64,000 bases of DNA from Siderastrea radians (Eukaryota; Cnidaria; Anthozoa; Scleractinia; Rhizangiidae). Numbering within the stretch: the first letter of the stretch is position 1; each line of letters starts with the position of its first letter. The notes beneath the pieces were generated by a model. The model saw only the letters and a program-made list of their open reading frames with translations. It was not told where the DNA came from and searched no databases. The translations under genes were made by a program, and so were the position numbers. Positions 1 through 8,631 of the stretch are shown here, piece by piece. The DNA is taken from contig CAXHKT010000177.1 of NCBI GenBank assembly GCA_964017195.1, positions 186,001 to 250,000 on the forward strand, read 5' to 3'.

Positions 1-77
1 GCAATCTGTCTCCGCAAGGCTGCGCACTGGCCCACTAATAATGCAAATCCCTGGGGGTTATCAGAAAAAACAGTTTA
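1..77 (+). repeat. Partial monomer at the left edge (end of half B)
   Basis: These 77 bp are the end of half B. They carry CCCACTAATAATGC and GGGGTTATCAG, the same tail as the copies at 1103, 1788 and 2471. The array therefore continues to the left of the window, with a copy of the dimeric subtype. Confidence 0.95.
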
Positions 78-1102
78 TTGTGTAGAAAGTCTGCGATTTT
101 GTCGATAAGGTGGAAAAAAACCCCCATTTTGGGGCCTTCCCTCAGGCCCCAAAAAGCTCAAAAAGCTAACTGGCGCTCTCGGCTGCATGCACAAAGCTCC
201 CAAATGCATTCAATCCCTTTGGGACCATCCGAAAAAAATTCCTTTTGTGCAAAAGTACAAAGAAAGCGCGATATGTGCGATCCTTAGGTAAAAAACCCCA
301 TTTTGGGGCATTCCCAGAGGCTCAAAAAGGTGTTCTTATCTGCGCAATCTGTCTGCGCAAGGCTGCGCACTGGCCCAATAATAATGCAAATCCCTCGGGG
401 CTATCAGAAAAAACAGTTTATTGTGTAGAAAGTCTGCGATTTTGTCGATAAGGTGGAAAAAAACCCCATTTTGGGGCCTTCCCTCAGGCCCCAAAAAGCT
501 CAAAAAGCTAACTGGCGCTCTCGGCTGCATGCACAAAGCTCCCAAATGCATTCAATCCCTTTGGGACCATCCGAAAAAAATTCCTTTTGTGCAAAAGTAC
601 AAAGAAAGCGCGATATGTGCGATCCTTAGGGAAAAACCCCATTTTGGGGCATTCCCAGAGGCTCAAAAAGGTGTTCTTATCTGCGCAATCTGTCTGCGCA
701 AGGCTGCGCACTGGCCCAATAATAATGCAAATCCCTCGGGGCTATCAGAAAAAACAGTTTATTGTGTAGAAAGTCTGCGATTTTGTCGATAAGGTGGAAA
801 AAAACCCCATTTTGGGGCCTTCCCTCAGGCCCCAAAAAGCTCAACAAGCTAACTGGCGCTCTCGGCTGCATGCACAAAGCTCCCAAATGCATTCAATCCC
901 TTTGGGACCATCCGAAAAAAATTCCTTTTGTGCAAAAGTACAAAGAAAGCGCGATATGTGCGATCCTTAGGGAAAAACCCCATTTTGGGGCATTCCCAGA
1001 GGCTCAAAAAGGTGTTCTTATCTGCGCAATCTGTCTGCGCAAGGCTGCGCACTGGCCCAATAATAATGCAAATCCCTCGGGGCTATCAGAAAAAACAGTT
1101 TA
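78..1102 (+). repeat. Monomers 1-3, T-type
   Basis: Copies start at 78, 421 and 762. All carry T at the three-way site. Copies 2 and 3 share A7C4 in the first tract and a shortened A5 tract before CCCCATTTTGGGG in half B, giving 341 bp each, so they are a recent one-monomer tandem duplication. The first copy has A7C5 (343 bp) and a private T at 289. Confidence 0.92.
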
Positions 1103-3155
1103 TTGTGTAGAAAGTCTGCGATTTTGTCGATAAGGTGGAAAAAACCCCCATTTTGGGGCCTTCCCTCAGGCCCCAAAAAGCTCAAAAAGCTAACTGGCGC
1201 TCTCGGCTGCATGCACAAAGCTCCCAAATGCATTCAATCCCTTTGGGACCATCCGAAAAAAATTCCTTTTGTGCAAAAGTACAAAGAAAGCGCGATATGT
1301 GCGATCCTTAGGGAAAAACCCCATTTTGGGGCATTCCCAGAGGCTCAAAAAGGTGCTCTTATCTGCGCAATCTGTCTGCGCAAGGCTGCGCACTGGCCCA
1401 CTAATAATGCAAATCCCTCGGGGTTATCAGAAAAAACAGTTTATTGTGTAGAAAGTCTGCGATTTTGTCGATAAGGTGGAAAAAATCCCCCATTTTTAGG
1501 CCTTCCCTCAGGCCCCAAAAAGCTCAAAAAGCTAACTGGCGCTCTCGGCTGCATGCACAAAGCTCCCAAATGCATTCAATTCCTTTGGGACCATCCGAAA
1601 AAAATTCCTTTTGTGCAAAAGTACAAAGAAAGCGCGATATGTGCGATCCTTAGGGAAAAAACCCCATTTTGGGGGCATTCCCAGAGGCTCAAAAAGGTGT
1701 TCTTATCTGCGCAATCTGTCTGCACAAGGCTGCGCACTGGCCCAATAATAATGCAAATCCCTCGGGGCTATCAGAAAAAACAGTTTATTGTGTAGAAAGT
1801 CTGCGATTTTGTCGATAAGGTGGAAAAAACCCCCATTTTGGGGCCTTCCCTCAGGCCCCAAAAAGCTCAAAAAGCTAACTGGCGCTCTCGGCTGCATGCA
1901 CAAAGCTCCCAAATGCATTCAATCCCTTTGGGACCATACGAAAAAAATTCCTCTTGTGCAAAAGTACAAAGAAAGCGCGATATGTGCGATCCTTAGGGAA
2001 AAACCCCATTTTGGGGCATTCCCAGAGGCTCAAAAAGGTGTTCTTATCTGCGCAATCTGTCTGCGCAAGGCTGCGCACTGGCCCACTAATAATGCAAATC
2101 CCTCGGGGTTATCAGAAAAAACAGTTTATTGTGTAGAAAGTCTGCGATTTTGTCGATAAGGTGGAAAAAATCCCCCATTTTTGGGCCTTCCCTCAGGCCC
2201 CAAAAAGCTCAAAAAGCTAACTGGCGCTCTCGGCTGCATGCACAAAGCTCCCAAATGCATTCAATTCCTTTGGGACCATCCGAAAAAAATTCCTTTTGTG
2301 CAAAAGTACAAAGAAAGCGCGATATGTGCGATCCTTAGGGAAAAACCCCATTTTGGGGCATTCCCAGAGGCTCAAAAAGGTGTTCTTATCTGCGCAATCT
2401 GTCTGCGCAAGGCTGCGCACTGGCCCAATAATAATGCAAATCCCTCGGGGCTATCAGAAAAAACAGTTTATTGTGTAGAAAGTCTGCGATTTTGTCGATA
2501 AGGTGGAAAAAACCCCCATTTTGGGGCCTTCCCTCAGGCCCCAAAAAGCTCAAAAAGCTAACTGGCGCTCTCGGCTGCATGCACAAAGCTCCCAAATGCA
2601 TTCAATCCCTTTGGGACCATCCGAAAAAAATTCCTTTTGTGCAAAAGTACAAAGAAAGCGCGATATGTGCGATCCTTAGGGAAAAACCCCATTTTGGGGC
2701 ATTCCCAGAGGCTCAAAAAGGTGTTCTTATCTGCGCAATCTGTCTGCGCAAGGCTGCGCACTGGCCCACTAATAATGCAAATCCCTCGGGGTTATCAGAA
2801 AAAACAGTTTATTGTGTAGAAAGTCTGCGATTTTGTCGATAAGGTGGAAAAAATCCCCCATTTTTGGGCCTTCCCTCAGGCCCCAAAAAGCTCAAAAAGC
2901 TAACTGGCGCTCTCGGCTGCATGCACAAAGCTCCCAAATGCATTCAATTCCTTTGGGACCATCCGAAAAAAATTCCTTTTGTGCAAAAGTACAAAGAAAG
3001 CGCGATATGTGCGATCCTTAGGGAAAAAACCCCATTTTGGGGGCATTCCCAGAGGCTCAAAAAGGTGTTCTTATCTGCGCAATCTGTCTGCACAAGGCTG
3101 AGCACTGGCCCAATAATAATGCAAATCCCTCGGGGCTATCAGAAAAAACAGTTTA
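1103..3155 (+). repeat. Dimeric HOR, ~684 bp, three repeats (monomers 4-9)
   Basis: Two subtypes alternate. The first (1103, 1788, 2471) has CCCCCATTTTGGGGCC, a five-A tract in half B, and the tail CCCACTAATAATGC with GGGGTTATC. The second (1444, 2129, 2812) has TCCCCCATTTTT in half A and ATTCAATTCC. Same-subtype spacing is 685, 683, 685 and 683 bp. Copies 1444 and 2812 also share a fifth G (GGGGGCATTCCC) and TGCACAAGG, which 2129 lacks. Private changes such as CCATACG in the copy at 1788 show that some time has passed since duplication. Confidence 0.88.
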
Positions 3156-4524
3156 TTGTGTAGAAAGTCTGCGATTTTGTCGATAAGGTGGAAAAAACCC
3201 CCATTTTGGGGCCTTCCCTCAGGCCCCAAAAAGCTCAAAAAGCTAACTGGCGCTCTCGGCTGCATGCACAAAGCTCCCAAATGCATTCAATCCCTTTGGG
3301 ACCATCCGAAAAAAATTCCTTTTGTGCAAAAGTACAAAGAAAGCGCGATATGTGCGATCCTTAGGGAAAAAACCCCATTTTGGGGGCATTCCCAGAGGCT
3401 CAAAAAGGTGTTCTTATCTGCGCAATCTGTCTGCACAAGGCTGCGCACTGGCCCAATAATAATGCAAATCCCTCGGGGCTATCAGAAAAAACAGTTTATT
3501 GTGTAGAAAGTCTGCGATTTTGTCGATAAGGTGGAAAAAACCCCCATTTTGGGGCCTTCCCTCAGGCCCCAAAAAGCTCAAAAAGCTAACTGGCGCTCTC
3601 GGCTGCATGCACAAAGCTCCCAAATGCATTCAATCCCTTTGCGACCATCCGAAAAAAATTTCTTTTGTGCAAAAGTACGAAGAAAGCGCGATATGTGCGA
3701 TCCTTAGGGAAAAAACCCCATTTTGGGGCATTCCCAGAGGCTCAAAAAGGTGTTCTTATCTGCGCAATCTGTCTGCGCAAGGCTGCGCACTGGCCCAATA
3801 ATAATGCAAATCCCTCGGGGCTATCAGAAAAAACAGTTTATTGTGTAGAAAGTCTGCGATTTTGTCGATAAGGTGGAAAAAATCCCCCATTTTGGGGCCT
3901 TCCCTCAGGCCCCAAAAAGCTCAAAAAGCTAACTGGCGCTCTCGGCTGCATGCACAAAGCTCCCAAATGCATTCAATCCCTTTGGGACCATCCGAAAAAA
4001 TTCCTTTTGTGCAAAAGTACAAAGAAAGCGCGATATGTGCGATCCTTAGGGAAAAAACTCCATTTTGGGGCATTCCCAGAGGCTCAAAAAGGTGTTCTTA
4101 TCTGCGCAATCTGTCTGCGCAAGGCTGCGCACTGGCCCAATAATAATGCAAATCCCTCGGGGCTATCAGAAAAAAACAGTTTATTGTGTAGAAAGTCTGC
4201 GATTTGTCGATAAGGTGGAAAAAACCCCCATTTTGGGGCCTTCCCTCAGGCCCCAAAAAGCTCAAAAAGCTAACTGGCGCTCTCGGCTGCATGCACAAAG
4301 CTCCCAAATGCATTCAATCCCTTTGGGACCATCCGAAAAAAATTCCTTTTGTGCAAAAGTACAAAGAAAGCGCGATATGTGCGATCCTTAGGGAAAAAAC
4401 CCCATTTTGGGGCATTCCCAGTGGCTCAAAAAGGTGTTCTTATCTGCGCAATCTGTCTGCGCAAGGCTGCGCACTGGCCCAATAATAATGCAAATCCCTC
4501 GGGGCTATCAGAAAAAACAGTTTA
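3156..4524 (+). repeat. Monomers 10-13, T-type, many private changes
   Basis: Copies start at 3156, 3499, 3841 and 4184. Copy 10 keeps the GGGGGCATTCCC and TGCACAAGG variants of the dimer to its left. Copy 11 has TTTGCGACC and AGTACGAAG. Copy 12 has TCCCCCATTTTGGGG, a shorter A6 tract before TTCC and an A7 run near its end. Copy 13 has lost one T in GCGATTTGTCG. All have T at the three-way site. No higher-order order is evident. Confidence 0.9.
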
Positions 4525-5210
4525 TTGTGTAGAAAGTCTGCGATTTTGTCGATAAGGTGGAAAAAACCCCCATTTTGGGGGGCCTTCCCTCAGGCCCCAA
4601 AAAGCTCAAAAAGCTAACTGGCGCTCTCGGCTGCATGCACAAAGCTCCCAAATGCATTCAATCCCTTTGGGACCATCCGAAAAAAATTCCTTTTGTGCAA
4701 AAGAACAAAGAAAGCGCGATATGTGCGATCCTTAGGGAAAAAACCCCATTTTGGGGCATTCCCAGAGGATCAAAAAGGTGTTCTTATCTGCGCAATCTGT
4801 CTGCGCAAGGCTGCGCACTGGCCCAATAATAATGCAAATCCCTCGGGGCTATCAGAAAAAACTGTTTATTGTGTAGAAAGTCTGCGATTTTGTCGATAAG
4901 GTGGAAAAAACCCCCATTTTGAGGCCTTTCCTCAGGCCCCAAAAAGCTCAAAAAGCTAACTGGCGCTCTCGGCTGCATGCACAAAGCTCCCAAATGCATT
5001 CAATCCCTTTGGGACCATCCGAAAAAAATTCCTTTTGTGCAAAAGAACAAAGAAAGCGCGATATGTGCGATCCTTAGGGAAAAAACCCCATTTTGGGGCA
5101 TTCCCAGAGGCTCAAAAAGGTGTTCTTATCTGCGCAATCTGTCTGCGCAAGGCTGCGCACTGGCCCAATAATAATGCAAATCCCTCGGGGCTATCAGTAA
5201 AAACAGTTTA

Positions 5211-5376
5211 TTGTGTAGAAAGTCTGCGATTTTGTCGATAAGGTGGAAAAAACCCCCATTTTGGGGCCTTCCCTCAGGCCCCAAAAAGCTCAAAAAGCTA
5301 ACTGGCGCTCTCGGCTGCATGCACAAAGCTCCCAAATGCATTCAATCCCTTTGGGACCATCCGAAAAAAATTCCTT
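5211..5376 (+). repeat. Half A (~166 bp) of the monomer, one of two paralogous halves
   Basis: Half A runs from TTGTG at 5211 to the base before TTGTG at 5377. It aligns with half B along most of its length. The best block starts at GGAAAAAAC in both halves: over 42 aligned columns, 38 match, with two single-base gaps. Further matched landmarks are GGCTGC followed by CAC, AATGCA, AATCCCT followed by GGG, and GAAAAAA followed by TTT. Half A carries the intact 11-bp inverted repeat, the TGCATGCA palindrome and most of the length polymorphism (A/C tract and GG insertion). The halves are too diverged to be recent copies, so the 342-bp unit behaves as one monomer today. Confidence 0.85.
5259..5286 (+). 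other. Inverted repeat: 11-bp perfect stem, 6-nt loop (reference copy)
   Basis: The left arm TTTTGGGGCCT (5259-5269) is the exact reverse complement of the right arm AGGCCCCAAAA (5276-5286). The loop is TCCCTC. The same element sits at the same place in most monomers of the array. It could extrude as a small cruciform, or form a hairpin in single-stranded DNA or in a transcript. An alternative short pairing, CCCCA with TGGGG around TTT, overlaps the left arm. Three subclasses weaken the stem: C3A6 copies lose one pair, copies with CAGGTCCC have a T in the right arm, and GAGGCC copies have an A in the left arm. GG copies add two bases on the left side. Dyad symmetry is often reported in centromeric satellites; a function here is inference. 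Confidence 0.9.
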
Positions 5377-5552
5377 TTGTGCAAAAGAACAAAGAAAGCG
5401 CGATATGTGCGATCCTTAGGGAAAAAACCCCATTTTGGGGCATTCCCAGAGGCTCAAAAAGGTGTTCTTATCTGCGCAATCTGTCTGCGCAAGGCTGCGC
5501 ACTGGCCCAATAATAATGCAAATCCCTCGGGGCTATCAGAAAAAACAGTTTA
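5377..5552 (+). repeat. Half B (~176 bp) of the monomer, paralogue of half A
   Basis: Half B begins at TTGTGCAAAAG and ends before the next TTGTGTAGAAAG. It repeats the order of half A: TTGTG, a GCGAT motif, A6, CCCCATTTTGGGG, a TTCCC-AG-GG block, AAAAAG, GGCTGC-CAC, AATGCA, AATCCCT, GGG and a final A6. The inverted repeat of half A has decayed here: TTTTG and CAAAA remain at the ends, but the inner bases no longer pair. Half B is distinguished by three TGCGCA hexamers and by the three-way site (T, A or C) about ten bases in. Read in the + frame opened by the TTG, both halves encode a recognisable S-A-I-x-x-I plus P-F-W-G pattern 58 codons apart, which independently shows the duplication. I do not take this as evidence of coding. 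Confidence 0.85.
5473..5501 (+). repeat. Cluster of three TGCGCA hexamers
   Basis: The self-complementary hexamer TGCGCA occurs at 5473-5478, 5486-5491 and 5496-5501, spaced 13 and 10 bp. The cluster is present in half B of nearly every monomer and is the most CpG-dense part of the unit. At the matching place half A has TGCATGCA, which differs from the third hexamer context by a few bases. A few copies lose one hexamer: TGCACA at 1720, 37987 and 39357, and TGGGCA in a subclass common after 36.9 kb. No protein-binding role can be read from sequence alone. Confidence 0.8.
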
Positions 5553-6578
5553 TTGTGTAGAAAGTCTGCGATTTTGTCGATAAGGTGGAAAAAACCCCCA
5601 TTTTGGGGCCTTCCCTCAGGCCCCAAAAAGCTCAAAAAGCTAACTGGCGCTCTCGACTGCATGCACAAAGCTCCCAAATGCATTCAATCCCTTTGGGACC
5701 ATCCGAAAAAAATTCCTTTTGTGCAAAAGTACAAAGAAAGCGCCATATGTGCGATCCTTAGGGAAAAAACCCCATTTTGGGGCATTCCCAGAGGCTCAAA
5801 AAGGTGTTCTTATCTGCGCAATCTGTCCGCGCAAGGCTGCGCACTGGCCCAATAATAATGCAAATCCCTCGGGGCTATCAGAAAAAACAGTTTATTGTGT
5901 AGAAAGTCTGCGATTTTGTCGATAAGGTGGAAAAAACCCCCATTTTGGGGCCTTCCCTCAGGCCCCAAAAAGCTCAAAAAGCTAACTGGCGCTCTCGGCT
6001 GCATGCACAAAGCTCCCAAATGCATTCAATCCCTTTGGGACCATCCGAAAAAAATTCCTTTTGTGCAAAAGTACAAAGAAAGCGCGATATGTGCGATCCT
6101 TAGGGAAAAAACCCCATTTTGGGGCATTCCCAGAGGCTCAAAATGGTGTTCTTATCTGCGCAATCTGTCTGCGCAAGGCTGCGCACTTGTCCAATAATAA
6201 TGCAAATCCCTTGGGGCTATCAGAAAAAACAGTTTATTGTGTAGAAAGTCTGCGATTTTGTCGATAAGGTGGAAAAAAACCCCATTTTGGGGCCTTCCCT
6301 CAGGCCCCAAAAAGCTCAAAAAGCTAACTGGCGCTCTCGGCTGCATGCTCAAAGCTCCCAAATGCATTCAATCCCTTTGGGACCATCCGAAAAAAATTCC
6401 TCTTGTGCAAAAGTACAAAGAAAGCGCGATATGTGCGATCCTTAGGGAAAAAACCCCATTTTGGGGCATTCCCAGAGGCTCAAAAAGGTGTTCTTATCTG
6501 CGCAATCTGTCTGCGCAAGGCTGCGCACTGGCCCAATAATAATGCAAATCACTCGGGGCTATCAGAAAAAACAGTTTA

Positions 6579-8631
6579 TTGTGTAGAAAGTCTGCGATTT
6601 TGTCGATAAGGTGGAAAAAACCCCGATTTTGGGGCCTTCCCTCAGGCCCCAAAAAGCTCAAAAAGCTAACTGGCGCTCTCGGCTGCATGCACAAAGCTCC
6701 CAAATGCATTCAATCCCTTTGGGACCATCCGAAAAAAATTCCTTTTGTGCAAAAGAACAAAGAAAGCGCGATATGTGCGATCCTTAGGGAAAAAACCCCA
6801 TTTTGGGGCATTCCCAGAGGCTCAAAAAGGTGTTCTTATCTGCGCAATCTGTCTGCGCAAGGCTGCGCACTGGCCCAATAATAATGCAAATCGCCCGGGG
6901 CTATCAGAAAAAACAGTTTATTGTGTAGAAAGTCTGCGATTTTGTCGATAAGGTGGAAAAAACCCCCATTTTGGGGCCTTCCCTCAGGCCCCAAAAAGCT
7001 CAAAAAGCTAACTGGCGCTCTCGGCTGCATGCACAAAGCTCCCAAATGCATTTAATCCCTTTGGGACCATCCGAAAAAAATTCTTTTTGTGCAAAAGAAC
7101 AAAGAAAGCGCGATATGTGCGATCCTTAGGGAAAAAACCTCATTTTGGGGCATTCCCAGAGGCTCAAAAAGGTGTTCTTATCTGCGCAATCTGTCTGCGC
7201 AAGGCTGCGCACTGGCCCAATAATAATGCAAATCCCTCGGGGCTATCAGACAAAACAGTTTATTGTGTAGAAAGTCTGCGATTTTGTCGATAAGGTGGAA
7301 AAAACCCCCATTTTGGGGGGCCTTCCCTCAGGCCCCAAAAAGCTCAAAAAGCTAACTGGCGCTCTCGGCTGCATGCACAAAGCTCCCAAATGCATTCAAT
7401 CCCTTTGGGACCATCCGAAAAAAATTCCTTTTGTGCAAAAGAACAAAGAAAGCGCGATATGTGCGATCCTTAGGGAAAAAACCCCATTTTGGGGCATTCC
7501 CAGAGGATCAAAAAGGTGTTCTTATCTGCGCAATCTGTCTGCGCAAGGCTGCGCACTGGCCCAATAATAATGCAAATCCCTCGGGGCTATCAGAAAAAAC
7601 AGTTTATTGTGTAGAAAGTCTGCGATTTTGTCGATAAGGTGGAAAAAACCCCCATTTTGAGGCCTTTCCTCAGGCCCCAAAAAGCTCAAAAAGCTAACTG
7701 GCGCTCTCGGCTGCATGCACAAAGCTCCCAAATGCATTCAATCCCTTTGGGACCATCCGAAAAAAATTCCTTTTGTGCAAAAGAACAAAGAAAGCGCGAT
7801 ATGTGCGATCCTTAGGGAAAAAACCCCATTTTGGGGCATTCCCAGAGGCTCAAAAAGGTGTTCTTATCTGCGCAATCTGTCTGCGCAAGGCTGCGCACTG
7901 GCCCAATAATAATGCAAATCCCTCGGGGCTATCAGTAAAAACAGTTTATTGTGTAGAAAGTCTGCGATTTTGTCGATAAGGTGGAAAAAACCCCCATTTT
8001 GGGGCCTTCCCTCAGGCCCCAAAAAGCTCAAAAAGCTAACTGGCGCTCTCGGCTGCATGCACAAAGCTCCCAAATGCATTCAATCCCTTTGGGACCATCC
8101 GAAAAAAATTCCTTTTGTGCAAAAGTACAAAGAAAGCGCCATATGTGCGATCCTTAGGGAAAAAACCCCATTTTGGGGCATTCCCAGAGGCTCAAAAAGG
8201 TGTTCTTATCTGCGCAATCTGTCTGCGCAAGCCTGCGCACTGGCCCAATATGAATGCAAATCCCTCGGGGCTATCAGAAAAAACAGTTTATTGTGTAGAA
8301 AGTCTGCGATTTTGTCGATAAGGTGGAAAAAACCCCGATTTTGGGGCCTTCCCTCAGGCCCCAAAAAGCTCAAAAAGCTAACTGGCGCTCTCGGCTGCAT
8401 GCACAAAGCTCCCAAATGCATTCAATCCCTTTGGGACCATCCGAAAAAAATTCCTTTTGTGCAAAAGCACAAAGAAAGCGCCATATGTGCGATCCTTAGG
8501 GAAAAAACCCCATTTAGGGCATTCCCAGAGCCTCAAAAAGGTGTTCTTATCTGCGCAATCTGTCTGCGCAAGGCTGGGCACTGGCCCAATAATAATGCAA
8601 ATCCCTCGGGGCTATCAGAAAAAACAGTTTA
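6579..8631 (+). repeat. Monomers 20-25, first copy of a segment recurring 8,892 bp downstream
   Basis: Copies start at 6579, 6921, 7263, 7607, 7949 and 8291. Diagnostic variants are AAATCGCCCGGGG in 20; CATTTAATCCC, CTCATTTTGG and CAGACAAAAC in 21; GG plus GATC in 22; GAGGCC plus CAGTAAA in 23; CCAATATGAATGC in 24; and a shortened CCATTTAGGGC in 25. The same series, in the same order, starts at 15472. The ATATGA change in 24 removes an in-frame TAATAA, which is why a 237-codon open frame appears at 7949-8662. Confidence 0.92.

Larger units (their letters stand above)
5211..5552 (+). repeat. Reference 342-bp monomer (typical copy)
   Basis: This copy is a good reference: 342 bp, near the majority sequence at most sites, with an A at the three-way site. 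I count 159 G+C of 342 (46%) and about 12 CpG. In order it holds: TTGTGTAGAAAG; a first A-tract (5247) with CCCCCATTTTGGGG; the inverted repeat at 5259-5286; two AAAAAGC runs; the 8-bp palindrome TGCATGCA (5316-5323); an A7 tract (5364); TTGTGCAAAAG at 5377, which opens the second half; an A6 tract with a second CCCCATTTTGGGG; three TGCGCA hexamers (5473-5501); and CCCTCGGGG before a last A6 tract (5540). The A-tracts may bend the DNA, but their spacing is irregular. Nothing in the unit resembles a gene, promoter or terminator. Confidence 0.95.
4525..6578 (+). repeat. Monomers 14-19, mixed subtypes
   Basis: Copies start at 4525, 4869, 5211, 5553, 5895 and 6237. Copy 14 is GG, A-type and GATC. 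Copy 15 has the GAGGCC left-arm change and CAGTAAA. This pair recurs at 7263/7607 and 16155/16499. Copy 17 has CTCGACTGC and GTCCGCGC, and is related to copies at 10001, 11710, 20945 and 22996. Copy 18 has TCAAAATGG and CACTTGTCC, and is related to 12052, 21287 and 23338. Copy 19 has AAATCACTCGG, and is related to 12394, 23680 and 26417. Confidence 0.9.

Noticed and set aside
281..290. TTAGGG inside CCTTAGGG of most monomers, possible telomeric repeat
   Set aside because: It is one isolated hexamer per 342 bp, never tandem, and is explained by the TCC-n-GGG-A motif.
5251..5286. G-quadruplex or i-motif around the G4 and C4-5 runs
   Set aside because: There are not four G-runs on one strand within a usable distance; the runs pair with each other as an inverted repeat instead.
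5211..5552. CENP-B box (nTTCGnnnnAnnCGGGn) on either strand
   Set aside because: The reference monomer has no TTCG; its only CGAA (in TCCGAAAAAA) lacks the required upstream bases on the reverse reading. Divergent copies were not searched exhaustively.
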